64,000 nt of DNA from an uncultured bacterium (GTDB lineage: Bacteria; Cyanobacteriota; Vampirovibrionia; Gastranaerophilales; Gastranaerophilaceae), in assembly GCA_949282215.1 (NCBI GenBank), contig CASDPF010000013.1, positions 1 to 64,000 of the forward strand. Direction: 5' to 3'. A program made the translations under genes and the position numbers. This document shows, in pieces, positions 36,880 to 45,715 of the stretch (position 1 is the stretch's first letter; each line of letters opens with the position of its first letter). The notes under the pieces were generated by a model that worked only from the letters and a program-made list of their open reading frames with translations, was not told the DNA's origin and did not search any database.

Positions 36880-38423
36880 ATACTTAATTCCTCTTTTGCA
36901 GGTTTAAAGTCGGGATTTAAAGAGAGACTCTTTTTAAAATTATATATTGCATCTTGAATAAGTCCTTGCGACTTACAGATCAATCCTTGATAATAATAAT
37001 ATTTAAAATTATTTTCGTCAATATATTTTGCGATTGCTAAATATTTTTTTGCTGTTGTGTAATTTTGCATGTCAATCATCATTTTAGATAATTCAAGCCA
37101 TCCGTCTGTAAAATTTGTGTCAATTGCTACTGCTTTTTTTAGGTACTCAAGTTTCCTTGAAGCATCTGTCATTGCCACATTGTAGTATGCTTGAGGACAA
37201 TCTGAATGTGTTTTTAATATTTTTGAATAGATTTCTTTGGTTAAATCAAGCTTATCTAGTTTTCTTGCAGTTTCTGCAAGTCTTATTGCAGGGGCAAGTG
37301 ATTTTTTATCTTTAGAATATGCTTTATCATAGTATTTTAGTGCTGTTTTATAATCTTTATCTTTTGTCGATAAATCTCCCAATACAATCAGTGCCATTAC
37401 ATTATTACTTTTAATACTTAATGTTTTTTCTGAATAACTTTCAGCTTTTTCATATTCTTTCATATCAAAATATATTCGTGCGATTAATGCATAAGTATCT
37501 ATATTTTGGTTTTTCTTTGGCGAAATTGCAGTTTGGAGTGTTCTCATTGCTTTGTTTAATTCGCCTTCATAATAGTAGTAATAGCCTAAATGATATTTTT
37601 TTTCATAATCATCTTTTGCAGCTTTATAAAGTACGTATTGTTCCAATGAATAGATTTTATTTACATAAAATTCATTCATTATAGGTGCTTGTTTCATTTC
37701 TTCTATAATTTTTATTGCACTTTTTGTTTTGTTCGCTTGTAAAGCGATTTCTGCTTTTAATTTTTTATAGTTAAGATTTTGCGGGTTTTTATTAATCGCA
37801 GTATCTATATATTTTTGTGCATTAATAAGATTATTTGCTTTTAATGACCCGAGTGCTACTATATAGTTTGCGTAGTCTGATTTTGCAAGTAGTGCAGTAT
37901 TCTTAATCAACTCATTAGCAGCTTCCATACTTTGAGCGTTATACATTATGTTAGAATACATTTCAGCAAGGTATATTTCATCTTTAGGATTTAGTTTTTC
38001 TGACGGATAGTAGTATTTTTTTATATCATCAGTCAGAATATATGAAATGTCCTCATCTGTAATTTTTGAAAGTGCTAAATCTGAGAGTGTAAAAAATCCC
38101 AAATCTGCCATTTTATTTGCAATAAGCATATAGGCATAATCATTTGGAATAATTGAATCGATTAAAATTCTAAAGTCTGCGTAGGATGAACGTACATTAC
38201 ATTGGATAAAACGTTCTAGTGCTATTGCATAATGGTTATGTACATCATTTTTCGTAAGAGTTGCTTTTTGGGGTTTATTAATTTGAATAATTTCTTCATT
38301 TTTAGAAGTAGGAACAGCAAGCGGATCTGCAGGTTTTATTTCATCAAAACTTGCTGCATAGACGTATGTTGATGTAATTAACATCGCTGTAGTTATACAC
38401 AACCCTTTTTTTATCAAAATCAT
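36876..38423 (-). CDS. Exported TPR-repeat protein
   Basis: 515 residues. The N-terminal signal (KGLCITTAMLITSTYVYA) targets it to the periplasm. The rest is tetratricopeptide repeats, with clear units such as AYYNVAMTDASRKLEYLKKA and YYYQGLICKSQGLIQDAIYN. TPRs build protein-binding superhelices. It starts on the stop codon of the HD-GYP gene (TAATG) and ends over the start of a response regulator. A periplasmic scaffold in a signalling operon is unusual. Confidence 0.9.
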   Translation of the reverse strand: MILIKKGLCITTAMLITSTYVYAASFDEIKPADPLAVPTSKNEEIIQINKPQKATLTKNDVHNHYAIALERFIQCNVRSSYADFRILIDSIIPNDYAYMLIANKMADLGFFTLSDLALSKITDEDISYILTDDIKKYYYPSEKLNPKDEIYLAEMYSNIMYNAQSMEAANELIKNTALLAKSDYANYIVALGSLKANNLINAQKYIDTAINKNPQNLNYKKLKAEIALQANKTKSAIKIIEEMKQAPIMNEFYVNKIYSLEQYVLYKAAKDDYEKKYHLGYYYYYEGELNKAMRTLQTAISPKKNQNIDTYALIARIYFDMKEYEKAESYSEKTLSIKSNNVMALIVLGDLSTKDKDYKTALKYYDKAYSKDKKSLAPAIRLAETARKLDKLDLTKEIYSKILKTHSDCPQAYYNVAMTDASRKLEYLKKAVAIDTNFTDGWLELSKMMIDMQNYTTAKKYLAIAKYIDENNFKYYYYQGLICKSQGLIQDAIYNFKKSLSLNPDFKPAKEELSI

Positions 38424-40138
38424 TACTCTCCGTTATTTGTTTTTCCTGCGTAATAGTAGTTAAACAATTCTACTATATTTTTTTGCTCTTGTGAAGCATT
38501 TTCATCATTTGTAAAGTTAAAGATATCAAGCAAATTATATTTGCTTAGTGTTTCTGCATCTTTAGGTTTCAATTCATGGTGATTTTCTGTTAAGAACACT
38601 TGAACTATTTTGTCTGCTGGTATCGTCAAGAATACATCTACGATATTTTTATCAAAGTGTGTGCCTGAATCTTTTATTAGAATATTAATTACATTTCCGA
38701 TAGGCATTTTATCACGGTAGTGTCTTTTTGAGGTTATTGCATCAAAGACATCTGATACTGCCAAAATTCTTCCTCCGTATGGAATATCTTCACCTTGTAA
38801 GTGTCTGTAATACCCGCTTCCGTCATATTTTTCGTGATGAGAACAAGCAATTTCCGATATTTGTTTGAAATCTTCTGTCATACAAATTTTTTCAAGAATG
38901 TTGTGTGTTATTTGTACGTGTTCTTGTATATGTTTGTATTCTTCAGGTGTAAGTTTTCCTTCTTTTTGCAATACCGAATCTCTAATGCCGATTTTGCCAA
39001 TATCATGGAGTGTTGCAGCTTTTTCAATTAGTTCTTGTGTTTTTTCATCAAGTCCTAGTGTTTCGACTATAAGCATTGCGTAGAGTTTTACGCGGTTTGA
39101 ATGACCTGCTGTAATCTTATCACGAGCATCGATTGAGGCTGCAAGTGTATTTATAAAGCTCTCAAATAAAAGTTTTTGTTCTTTGTATAGTTCTTTTTGT
39201 TGTTCAAAAAGTTGAGCGTTTTCAAGTGCGATACTTGCACTTCCGCCTATTGCAACAAGCAAATCTTCATCATTTTTTGTAAAGACTCCTATGGTTTTGT
39301 TTAAAACTTGGAATGCCCCGATTATTTCCTGATTGTTATTTTTTATAGGCATACAAAGCATTGTTTTTGTCTTATAACCTGTTTCTTTATCTACCTCAGG
39401 ATTAAAACGATCATCGGTATAGGCATCTTCAATATTAATAGATTCTCCTGTTCTTACTACATAGCCTGCAAATCCTTTATCTGCCGGAAATCTGATTTCT
39501 TGGCTATCCATTCCAAGTGCCACCTTTGACCATAATTCATTATGTTCTTTGTCAAGTAAAAATACGGTACATCTGTCAGCCTGCATTGCAATTTTGGTTT
39601 CTTCAGCAATTACTTTTAAAAGTTCAGTAATGTCTGTTAATGCATTAATTGAACGTCCTATTTTTACAAGTGACACTAAAGGATCACTTTGTATCGGTAA
39701 TGAAAATTCAAGTCCGCTTCTTATTTGTTTAATTCTTGTAAGTATAAATCCTAGTAGATTGAATTCATCTTCTTTTATTCCGTAGTTTTTAGCGTTTTGG
39801 AAATGTAAAAGTGCTACATCATTATTTTTTTCACAATAATTTATATTGCCCATTGATATTTCATAAAAAAGCCTTGCTGTATTATCATTTTCAATTTCTG
39901 CCATGTAAGAACTGTCTTGCAATAATGCAAGTGAAGTTTGATAATGGGTTTTGTCCTCAAGGTAATCTATCATTCCTATTATGCTGAGGCAAATTGAAAT
40001 GTATTTGCCTTCATTATTTTTTTTGAATATTTTTTGAGCTTCAAGAATTTGTTTTTGAGCAGTTTCATAATCTTTGCTTTCTAAAGCAATTAAGCTCTTT
40101 CTTATAAGTTCAATACCTTTTTCAATCACCTTTTTCAT
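38423..40138 (-). CDS. GAF-HD-GYP domain protein, putative c-di-GMP phosphodiesterase
   Basis: 571 residues. The N-terminal about 160 residues are helical and TPR-like. A GAF domain follows (about 170-310; TDITELLKVIAEETKIA, RCTVFLLDKEHNELWSK). The HD-GYP domain (about 345-510) has HDIGKIGIRD near residue 377 and HHEKYDGSGYYRHLQGEDIP near 435. Metal-binding His/Asp are present. The family GYP reads GYY here, so c-di-GMP cleavage is likely but not certain. It heads a five-gene minus-strand operon with tight junctions: TPR, two response regulators, pentapeptide. Confidence 0.88.
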   Translation of the reverse strand: MKKVIEKGIELIRKSLIALESKDYETAQKQILEAQKIFKKNNEGKYISICLSIIGMIDYLEDKTHYQTSLALLQDSSYMAEIENDNTARLFYEISMGNINYCEKNNDVALLHFQNAKNYGIKEDEFNLLGFILTRIKQIRSGLEFSLPIQSDPLVSLVKIGRSINALTDITELLKVIAEETKIAMQADRCTVFLLDKEHNELWSKVALGMDSQEIRFPADKGFAGYVVRTGESINIEDAYTDDRFNPEVDKETGYKTKTMLCMPIKNNNQEIIGAFQVLNKTIGVFTKNDEDLLVAIGGSASIALENAQLFEQQKELYKEQKLLFESFINTLAASIDARDKITAGHSNRVKLYAMLIVETLGLDEKTQELIEKAATLHDIGKIGIRDSVLQKEGKLTPEEYKHIQEHVQITHNILEKICMTEDFKQISEIACSHHEKYDGSGYYRHLQGEDIPYGGRILAVSDVFDAITSKRHYRDKMPIGNVINILIKDSGTHFDKNIVDVFLTIPADKIVQVFLTENHHELKPKDAETLSKYNLLDIFNFTNDENASQEQKNIVELFNYYYAGKTNNGE

Positions 40139-40218
40139 TTAGTTTACTATCCTTTTACAATCTTATGTTTTTATTATACAATATTATGGTATAGATTACA
40201 AATCAATCGAGAGAAGAT

Positions 40219-40905
40219 ATGAAAAAAATTACAATTTTAATACCCGTGTACAATGAAGTTTCGACATTACAGGATATATTAAAAAAAGTTGAAGAAGCTG
40301 ATTTTTGTGGTTTAGATAAAGAAATTATATTAATTGACGATTATTCTACTGATGGAACGAGAGATTTGTATAAGAGCTTACCTTATCAGGTTTTTTACCA
40401 TGAATATAATCAAGGCAAAGGTGCTGCATTACGGACAGGGCTTGAAAATGCTACAGGCGATATAATTGTTATTCAAGATGCTGATTTAGAATATGATCCT
40501 GTTGACTATGCTCCTCTTGTAAAGCTAATTATAGACGGGCATGCAGATGTATGTTACGGTTCAAGACTTTCTGGAGGTAAACCTTCCCGTTCATTTATGT
40601 TTACACATCTTTTAGGGAATAAGTTTTTGTCACTATTAACCAATATTCTTTACGGGTCAACATTGACAGATATGGAAACTTGTTATAAGGCATTTAAAGC
40701 AGATTTTATTAAAGGCATAAAAATAAAATCAAACAGGTTTGACTTTGAACCTGAGATAACGGCAAAGGTTCTAAAAAGAGGAGCTAGATTGTATGAATTA
40801 CCTGTTTCATATTATGGACGTGAATTTTCTGAGGGTAAGAAGATTACTTGGAAAGATGGAATTCATGCTGTGATTGCTCTTATTAAATACAGGTTTATTG
40901 ATTAG
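40219..40905 (+). CDS. Family 2 glycosyltransferase, DPM1-like
   Basis: 228 residues of the GT-A fold. TILIPVYNEVSTLQDILKKV at the start, IILIDDYSTDGT with the nucleotide-binding Asp, IVIQDADLEYDP with the DxD-type metal site, and TDMETCYKAF near the end. The size and DxD context match dolichyl/polyprenyl-phosphate sugar transferases, which load a lipid carrier with mannose or glucose. No C-terminal membrane helices, so it acts at the cytoplasmic face. The M48-like gene follows at 18 bases. Confidence 0.88.
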   Translation: MKKITILIPVYNEVSTLQDILKKVEEADFCGLDKEIILIDDYSTDGTRDLYKSLPYQVFYHEYNQGKGAALRTGLENATGDIIVIQDADLEYDPVDYAPLVKLIIDGHADVCYGSRLSGGKPSRSFMFTHLLGNKFLSLLTNILYGSTLTDMETCYKAFKADFIKGIKIKSNRFDFEPEITAKVLKRGARLYELPVSYYGREFSEGKKITWKDGIHAVIALIKYRFID

Positions 40906-40922
40906 TGAAAAAGGAGATGAAT

Positions 40923-41753
40923 ATGAAGAAGATTATTATTTCATTATTTGCTGCCGTAGTAATGGTATTACCGGCTTCTGCTGCAACTTATGTAGCTGCA
41001 GACAGAGTCCCTGTTGTAGGTAAAGCTTTGTTAGAAAAAAACAGTTTACCGTCAAATGCTACGTTTAAAGTTGTCAATGGTGCTGTTGATAATTCAAATG
41101 TTTCTACTACAAATATTGTCTATATTTCAAGTGCTGATTTGACCTATGCTGGGAACGATAATGAAGTTGCAGCTGTAGTTTCAAATGAGCTTGGGCATAT
41201 TATAAACGGGCATTATGCAAAAAATAAAATGAAAAATATTGCAAAAGCTGCTTTAACCAGTAATTTAAGTGCTGATAATATTATCACGACAGCTTCTAAT
41301 AGTGAATTTGTAGCTAATAAATCATCTTTAAAAGATAATAAAGAAGCTGATATCACAGGTGTTGATATGATGATTCAGGCAGGATACAATCCGTTAGCGA
41401 TGGTTGTAGTGATTACTAAAATGCCTGGTAGTACTTTAGAAACTCTTACTGGTAAACCCGCAAATTCTGAAAGAGCTATGAATGTTTTCGATTATTTGAC
41501 TTACAATTATCCGTCAAAAGTAAAGGCAGGTTATGGCTGTAACGAGTATAGAGCTTTTTTAGCTTATGCTAATCCTATTGTTGAAGAAAGAAATTCAAAT
41601 TCTAAAAAGCTTGCTAAGTTTAATAAAGAACAAGAAAAAGCAAAAAAAGAAAGAGCTAAAAATATTGCAAAATACAAAGCTACCGGCGGCTTAAGCGGTT
41701 GGGATGCATCTTATACTATATTAAAAACACTTTCTGAATCATCAGAAAAATAA
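40923..41753 (+). CDS. Exported M48-like peptidase with altered zinc motif
   Basis: 276 residues from the ATG preceded by AAGGAG (GTG 40905 rejected). A signal peptide (ISLFAAVVMVLPASA) ends near residue 20. The M48 pattern is clear: DNEVAAVVSNELGHIINGH, then KEADITGVDMMIQAGYNPLA with the third-ligand Glu141. But HExxH reads NELGH at 88-92: the first zinc His is Asn88. Glu89, His92 and Glu141 are kept. Without the first His the enzyme is probably inactive or binds a different metal. The Lys-rich C-terminal part (about 225-260) is not part of M48. Confidence 0.8.
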   Translation: MKKIIISLFAAVVMVLPASAATYVAADRVPVVGKALLEKNSLPSNATFKVVNGAVDNSNVSTTNIVYISSADLTYAGNDNEVAAVVSNELGHIINGHYAKNKMKNIAKAALTSNLSADNIITTASNSEFVANKSSLKDNKEADITGVDMMIQAGYNPLAMVVVITKMPGSTLETLTGKPANSERAMNVFDYLTYNYPSKVKAGYGCNEYRAFLAYANPIVEERNSNSKKLAKFNKEQEKAKKERAKNIAKYKATGGLSGWDASYTILKTLSESSEK

Positions 41754-41756
41754 ATG

Positions 41757-41788
41757 AAAAAAGCGGGTTTTAAAAATCCGCTTTTTTT
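41757..41788 (+). terminator. Rho-independent terminator
   Basis: AAAAAAGCGG/CCGCTTTTTTT stem with A and T runs, directly after the M48-like gene. Confidence 0.85.
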
Positions 41789-41861
41789 ATGATTTCAAAA
41801 CTTTTTAAATTGATAATATTATAATGATACGTCTAAATTAATCAAAAACGGAGGAGTTTTA

Positions 41862-42224
41862 ATGGCTGATTCTCATCATATTTTAACTTGCCCTGCTTGC
41901 GGGGAAGACATGCAAAAAGTATTTATTACTTCATTAGGTGTTAATATTGATGTTTGTACAAAAGGTTGTGGCGGAATTTTCTTTGATAATAGAGAGTTTA
42001 AAAAATTTGAAACTTTAGGGCAAGATATTGACGAAGTAATTCAAGCTGCTGAAAATAATGAGTTTGAGCCTGTAGATGAGTCATTAGACAGGATATGTCC
42101 CGCTTGCGGTGCTAAAATGGTTAAGAATTTTGCAAACCGTCAGAAAGAAATTCAAATAGATGAGTGTTATACTTGTGGCGGGAAGTTTTTGGATCATGGC
42201 GAGTTAACAAAACTTAGAGGTTAA
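41862..42224 (+). CDS. Double zinc-ribbon (zf-TFIIB-like) protein
   Basis: 120 residues made of two TFIIB-type zinc ribbons: CPACGEDM...CTKGCGGIFFDN and CPACGAKM...CYTCGGKFLDHGE. Each has four Cys and the GGxxFDxGE-type tail of the zf-TFIIB family. No other domain. The next gene encodes a paralogue four bases downstream. Function is unknown; such ribbons bind nucleic acid or proteins. Confidence 0.9.
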   Translation: MADSHHILTCPACGEDMQKVFITSLGVNIDVCTKGCGGIFFDNREFKKFETLGQDIDEVIQAAENNEFEPVDESLDRICPACGAKMVKNFANRQKEIQIDECYTCGGKFLDHGELTKLRG

Positions 42225-42227
42225 TGA

Positions 42228-42800
42228 ATGGCAGATACTTATAAAACAATTGAATGCCCTGCTTGTGGAAAAACAATGAAAAAAATATTTATACCTTCTG
42301 CAGGTATAAATGTTGATATATGTAGTGAGAGTTGTGGCGGATTGTTTTTTGATAATCAAGAATTACAAAAATTTAACAAATTATCTGATGATATATCTGA
42401 AATAAAAAATCTACTTGAGGGTAAAACTTTTATTTCTGTGGATGAAAATCAAACAAGAATATGCCCCAGTTGTGGAAAACCTATGGTAAAAACAAGTATT
42501 AAAGGACTTGGTGTTCAAATTGATACTTGCTATACTTGCGGTGGTGTATTCCTTGATAATGGTGAGCTTGATATTATTCGTGAAAGAACCAGAAGAATAA
42601 CTGTTAATGATGTTAAATTACAGAACGGACAAATAAATGAAGATATGGTGAGAACCTTTTATAAAGAAATGCAGCAGGAAAATGCTATTAATGAACGAAA
42701 TAGTGCGATTTATGATGCATTATTCGGTTATAGAACATCCGGTATGTATGGACATCGCAGACTGGGATTGATTGATATTTTATTTAGACTATTTTTTTAA
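42228..42800 (+). CDS. Double zinc-ribbon (zf-TFIIB-like) protein, paralogue with extension
   Basis: 190 residues. Residues 1-115 align with the preceding gene: CPACGKTM...CSESCGGLFFDN and CPSCGKPM...CYTCGGVFLDNGE. A C-terminal extension of about 75 residues is Asn/Arg-rich and ends in LIDILFRLFF, which could be a membrane or partner contact. The two genes are a tandem duplication with only three bases between stop and start. They lie directly before pheA but share no evident pathway with it. Confidence 0.9.
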   Translation: MADTYKTIECPACGKTMKKIFIPSAGINVDICSESCGGLFFDNQELQKFNKLSDDISEIKNLLEGKTFISVDENQTRICPSCGKPMVKTSIKGLGVQIDTCYTCGGVFLDNGELDIIRERTRRITVNDVKLQNGQINEDMVRTFYKEMQQENAINERNSAIYDALFGYRTSGMYGHRRLGLIDILFRLFF

Positions 42801-42811
42801 GAAGGTAAAAA

Positions 42812-43669
42812 ATGAATTTTGAAAATGTTTCAAATATTGCATATTTAGGTCCGCAGGCATCTTTTTCAGAGATGGCAAAAGATTTATTTTGTGCAAGATA
42901 TAATATAAAATCTTATCCAACGCCAATGCAGACGATAAGACAAGTTATTGAATATGTGGAAGATAATCCGAATACTTTGGGTGTATTGCCGGTAGAGAAT
43001 TCTATTGAGGGAACTGTAAGAGAATCTTTAGATACTCTTATGCATTCTAAAAATCAGAATATAAAAATTCTATCGCAAATTATAATGCCTATTCGTCATT
43101 GTCTTTTAGCGAGGACTACTGAATTTTACAGTATAACTGGAGGTATTATATCTCATCCGCAGGCATTGGCACAGTGTCAAAATTTTATTCATGATGAACT
43201 CCCAAGAAATATTAATATTATTGAAACGACCAGTACTGCTGAAGCCGCAAGAAGTCTTGCAAATTATAACCTTACTTATGCGGCTATCGGTAGTGAAAAA
43301 ACTGCGGAGGTTTATAATTTAAATATTTTGAAAGAAAATATAAACGACGACAAAACTAATCAGACAAGGTTTGTTTTAATTGGTGATTTTGAGACAGAAA
43401 AAACAGGACGTGACAGAACTTCGATAGCTTTTGCTACAGATAATCGTCCTGGGGCTCTTTTGGAAATTTTGAATATTTTTTATCAAAATAATATTAATTT
43501 GTCATATATTTCATCCAGACCGTCAAAGCATGAATTTGGCGATTATATATTTATAGTTAATTTTGATGGTCATATTAGATCTAAGAAAATCCTAGATACG
43601 TTAACAAAAGTGAAAACAAAAACTACTTTTATGAAATTTTTAGGATCCTATGAGAAAAATGTTTCTTGA
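42812..43669 (+). CDS. pheA: Prephenate dehydratase
   Basis: Converts prephenate to phenylpyruvate in phenylalanine synthesis. 285 residues. Catalytic domain: AYLGPQASFSEMA at the start, VLPVENSIEGTVRE, SHPQALAQC and NQTRFVLIG with the essential Thr-Arg-Phe. An ACT regulatory domain follows: DNRPGALLEILNIF and SYISSRPSK, the phenylalanine-binding site (usually ESRPS, here SSRPS). Monofunctional, without chorismate mutase. Feedback control by Phe is expected. Confidence 0.95.
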   Translation: MNFENVSNIAYLGPQASFSEMAKDLFCARYNIKSYPTPMQTIRQVIEYVEDNPNTLGVLPVENSIEGTVRESLDTLMHSKNQNIKILSQIIMPIRHCLLARTTEFYSITGGIISHPQALAQCQNFIHDELPRNINIIETTSTAEAARSLANYNLTYAAIGSEKTAEVYNLNILKENINDDKTNQTRFVLIGDFETEKTGRDRTSIAFATDNRPGALLEILNIFYQNNINLSYISSRPSKHEFGDYIFIVNFDGHIRSKKILDTLTKVKTKTTFMKFLGSYEKNVS

Positions 43670-43695
43670 CGAATTTTAAAATCATAAGGTATAAT
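43666..43695 (+). promoter_or_regulatory. Promoter of the tail-fibre-like gene pair
   Basis: TTGACG, 18 bases and TATAAT, overlapping the end of pheA. It would start a transcript of 43745-45051 independently of pheA. Confidence 0.65.
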
Positions 43696-43744
43696 AGCTT
43701 ATACGCCTTATTTATTTCTGTTCCTGAATATGGGAAGGAAATAT

Positions 43745-44683
43745 ATGTCTAATTCACTTATACCGTATTCGTTTATACCCGGAGCCAAAGCTAAGGCTCA
43801 AGAAGTCAATGCAAATTTCATTTCGCTTGCCGAAAAAATAGAAGAAAATTTAGAATATACAAATACACAAATAGAAGAAACTGTCGAAAAAATTAATCAA
43901 TCTTCGTCCAGTATGGAGGATAAGAAAGCCGATAAAAATTTAGGTAATACAAATCTTATAACAAATTGTGTATTAGAGGCTCCAAATGGTGTAGCAGAGG
44001 CTTCGGAGAATGTAATAACTCTAAAACAAGGGTTGAAAGTATTAATACCTTCAGGTTTTAATGAAGATGGAACCGTAAAAAATATTGTACATGAATTAAG
44101 TGAAGATGTAGATGTTACAACTGTAAAAACATCTGCTTTAGCTTGTATATACATTACGCAAGACGGTTGTAATTATTCAAATAATTATTTTGTCGGGGAG
44201 AACGAACCTTATACAAAAGCCGGATTATGGTACCATTATAATGAAAACCAAGCTTATTTATACAATACGGATTCTCAATCTTGGGAAACCATAAATGCTG
44301 TTGTTGTTGCTACTTATGAAAATTCTAATGACGTAGTTTCATTAGTTGAAGTCTCAACTCCAATAAGAGTTCTTACAGCTTCTGACAGAAAATCCGTTGT
44401 AAGCTGGGGAATTCCGCTTTATTCTTTGGCTTCAGGACGTTCAATCTATTACTCATATACTGCAACAAGAGCCGGATATGTATACTTATTTGGAGTATCT
44501 CAAGGAAATCAGTATGAGTATATTCATATCAATGGAAAATCATTTTCTGTAAACTGGGTAAATAGCGGATCTCAAGCCGGAAATACTACAATGTTTCCGG
44601 TTCGTCGCGGAGATACATATTATACAGATGGAAATTTTTATAAAAGTGCTATTTATTTTATACCGATAGAAGGAGATATGTAA
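43745..44683 (+). CDS. Tail-fibre-like/receptor-binding protein
   Basis: 312 residues from the ATG preceded by GGAAGGA (ATG 43730 rejected). The N-terminal 80 residues (PYSFIPGAKAKAQEVNANFI, then a Glu/Thr-rich helical stretch) look like the attachment end of a phage or adhesin fibre; the rest is beta-rich, Tyr/Asn/Ser/Gly-rich, ending YFIPIEGDM. The length of the attachment module plus the small gene behind it are typical of tail-fibre and fibre-assembly pairs. There are no capsid, tail or integrase genes nearby. No Cys or enzyme motif. An orphan or domesticated module is the best reading. Confidence 0.65.
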   Translation: MSNSLIPYSFIPGAKAKAQEVNANFISLAEKIEENLEYTNTQIEETVEKINQSSSSMEDKKADKNLGNTNLITNCVLEAPNGVAEASENVITLKQGLKVLIPSGFNEDGTVKNIVHELSEDVDVTTVKTSALACIYITQDGCNYSNNYFVGENEPYTKAGLWYHYNENQAYLYNTDSQSWETINAVVVATYENSNDVVSLVEVSTPIRVLTASDRKSVVSWGIPLYSLASGRSIYYSYTATRAGYVYLFGVSQGNQYEYIHINGKSFSVNWVNSGSQAGNTTMFPVRRGDTYYTDGNFYKSAIYFIPIEGDM

Positions 44684-45051
44684 TGTTTTATGTTGTAAAA
44701 GATGAAAATTTATATGAATTTGCTGATAATATAGAAGCTATTTTGGATTATCCTGAACTTGTTCAGGAAATCTCAGGTGTCACTATGTTTGAATATCAAA
44801 TGAATAAAGAAAAGTTTAAAATTGAAAATGGTAAATTAGTTGATATTACACAAACAACTGAATATCTATCAAAAGTGGCAGAAGAAGATAAATTAGCCAG
44901 AAAGCAAGAAATTCAATCAGAATTAGATGCACTTGATTTAAAGTCTATTAGGGCAATGCGAGAAGGCGGGGTGGGAGAAGATGGTGTTCCCTACCTAAAC
45001 AAATATCAAGCTGAAATTATAGAACTGCGAAATGAATATAATTCTTTATAA
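44683..45051 (+). CDS. Tail-fibre assembly-like small protein
   Basis: 122 residues. Starts on the stop of the fibre-like gene (TAATG). The N terminus MFYVVKDENLYEFADN is compact; the C-terminal helix (DLKSIRAMREGGVGEDGV, then NKYQAEIIELRNEY) is typical of the C-terminal part of phage fibre-assembly or fibre-associated proteins. It probably aids folding or assembly of the preceding product. Alternatives are an adaptor or anchor protein. Confidence 0.6.
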   Translation: MFYVVKDENLYEFADNIEAILDYPELVQEISGVTMFEYQMNKEKFKIENGKLVDITQTTEYLSKVAEEDKLARKQEIQSELDALDLKSIRAMREGGVGEDGVPYLNKYQAEIIELRNEYNSL

Positions 45052-45055
45052 GTTT

Positions 45056-45085
45056 AAAAAAGGGTCTTTATATAAAGACCCTTAT
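45056..45085. terminator. Bidirectional terminator
   Basis: AAGGGTCTTTA/TAAAGACCCTT, a palindrome with A and T ends, between the fibre pair and the convergent gene. Confidence 0.85.
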
Positions 45086-45612
45086 ACTTTAAAGTATTCA
45101 AGCATACTGCGTATAATACCTTTTGAAATATTTTTAGAACATTTTCTTATGTTATCAGGATTGTGTATAGCATCAATTATATCAGCAATCGGTTGATTAA
45201 GTTCTTCGGTTAATCTTTTATCCATAAGCAGTCCGTAATCGGCAAGATTGCTCTTTAGATAACTTAAATCTTGAGTAAATTGTTCATCTGGTAGTGTTGA
45301 TATTTTTTTTGTTATTTTACTTAAAAATGAAAATATGGGAATATGTTTGTCATTTTCAGGTATATTTTTTCCGTTCAATTGAAAGCTATCTGTATCATAT
45401 CTTTTGCAATGTGCTATATTAACAAATTTATTTGAAAACGGATTTTCGAATTCCGGGAAATTTTTGATTAATTCCCTGTATTCTTCTAAATCTCTGCCAA
45501 ATTGGTCATTTGTTAATTCTGTATTTAAATAACGAGTTTTATCGAATTTGCAATAATCGTCTTGATCGATTATAAAACTTGTATTTTTTATTCCTTGAAA
45601 TGATATATTCAA
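45082..45612 (-). CDS. Hypothetical protein with ISFQG N-terminal signature
   Basis: 176 residues, starting MNISFQGIKNTSF, one of four proteins here with an F-x-[GS] signature near the N terminus. The body is helical and charged with no signal peptide. Nothing else is recognised. AAAAGGAG precedes the start. It is convergent with the fibre pair and divergent from tyrS. Confidence 0.65.
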   Translation of the reverse strand: MNISFQGIKNTSFIIDQDDYCKFDKTRYLNTELTNDQFGRDLEEYRELIKNFPEFENPFSNKFVNIAHCKRYDTDSFQLNGKNIPENDKHIPIFSFLSKITKKISTLPDEQFTQDLSYLKSNLADYGLLMDKRLTEELNQPIADIIDAIHNPDNIRKCSKNISKGIIRSMLEYFKV

Positions 45613-45662
45613 AATTTCTCCTTTTTTCTTATTAAATCTTAATTTAATAAATTTTTGCTACT

Positions 45663-45691
45663 TTGTAAAGAAATTTTGTTTTTGGTACAAT
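45663..45691 (+). promoter_or_regulatory. Promoter of tyrS
   Basis: TTGTAA, 17 bases and TACAAT, 24 bases before the ATG. The short leader has no room for a T-box. Confidence 0.6.
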
Positions 45692-45715
45692 TTATTTACT
45701 GAAAAGGAGAAATTT

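Noticed and set aside
45613-45715. T-box leader for tyrS
   Set aside because: The leader after the promoter is only about 20 bases, too short for a T-box.
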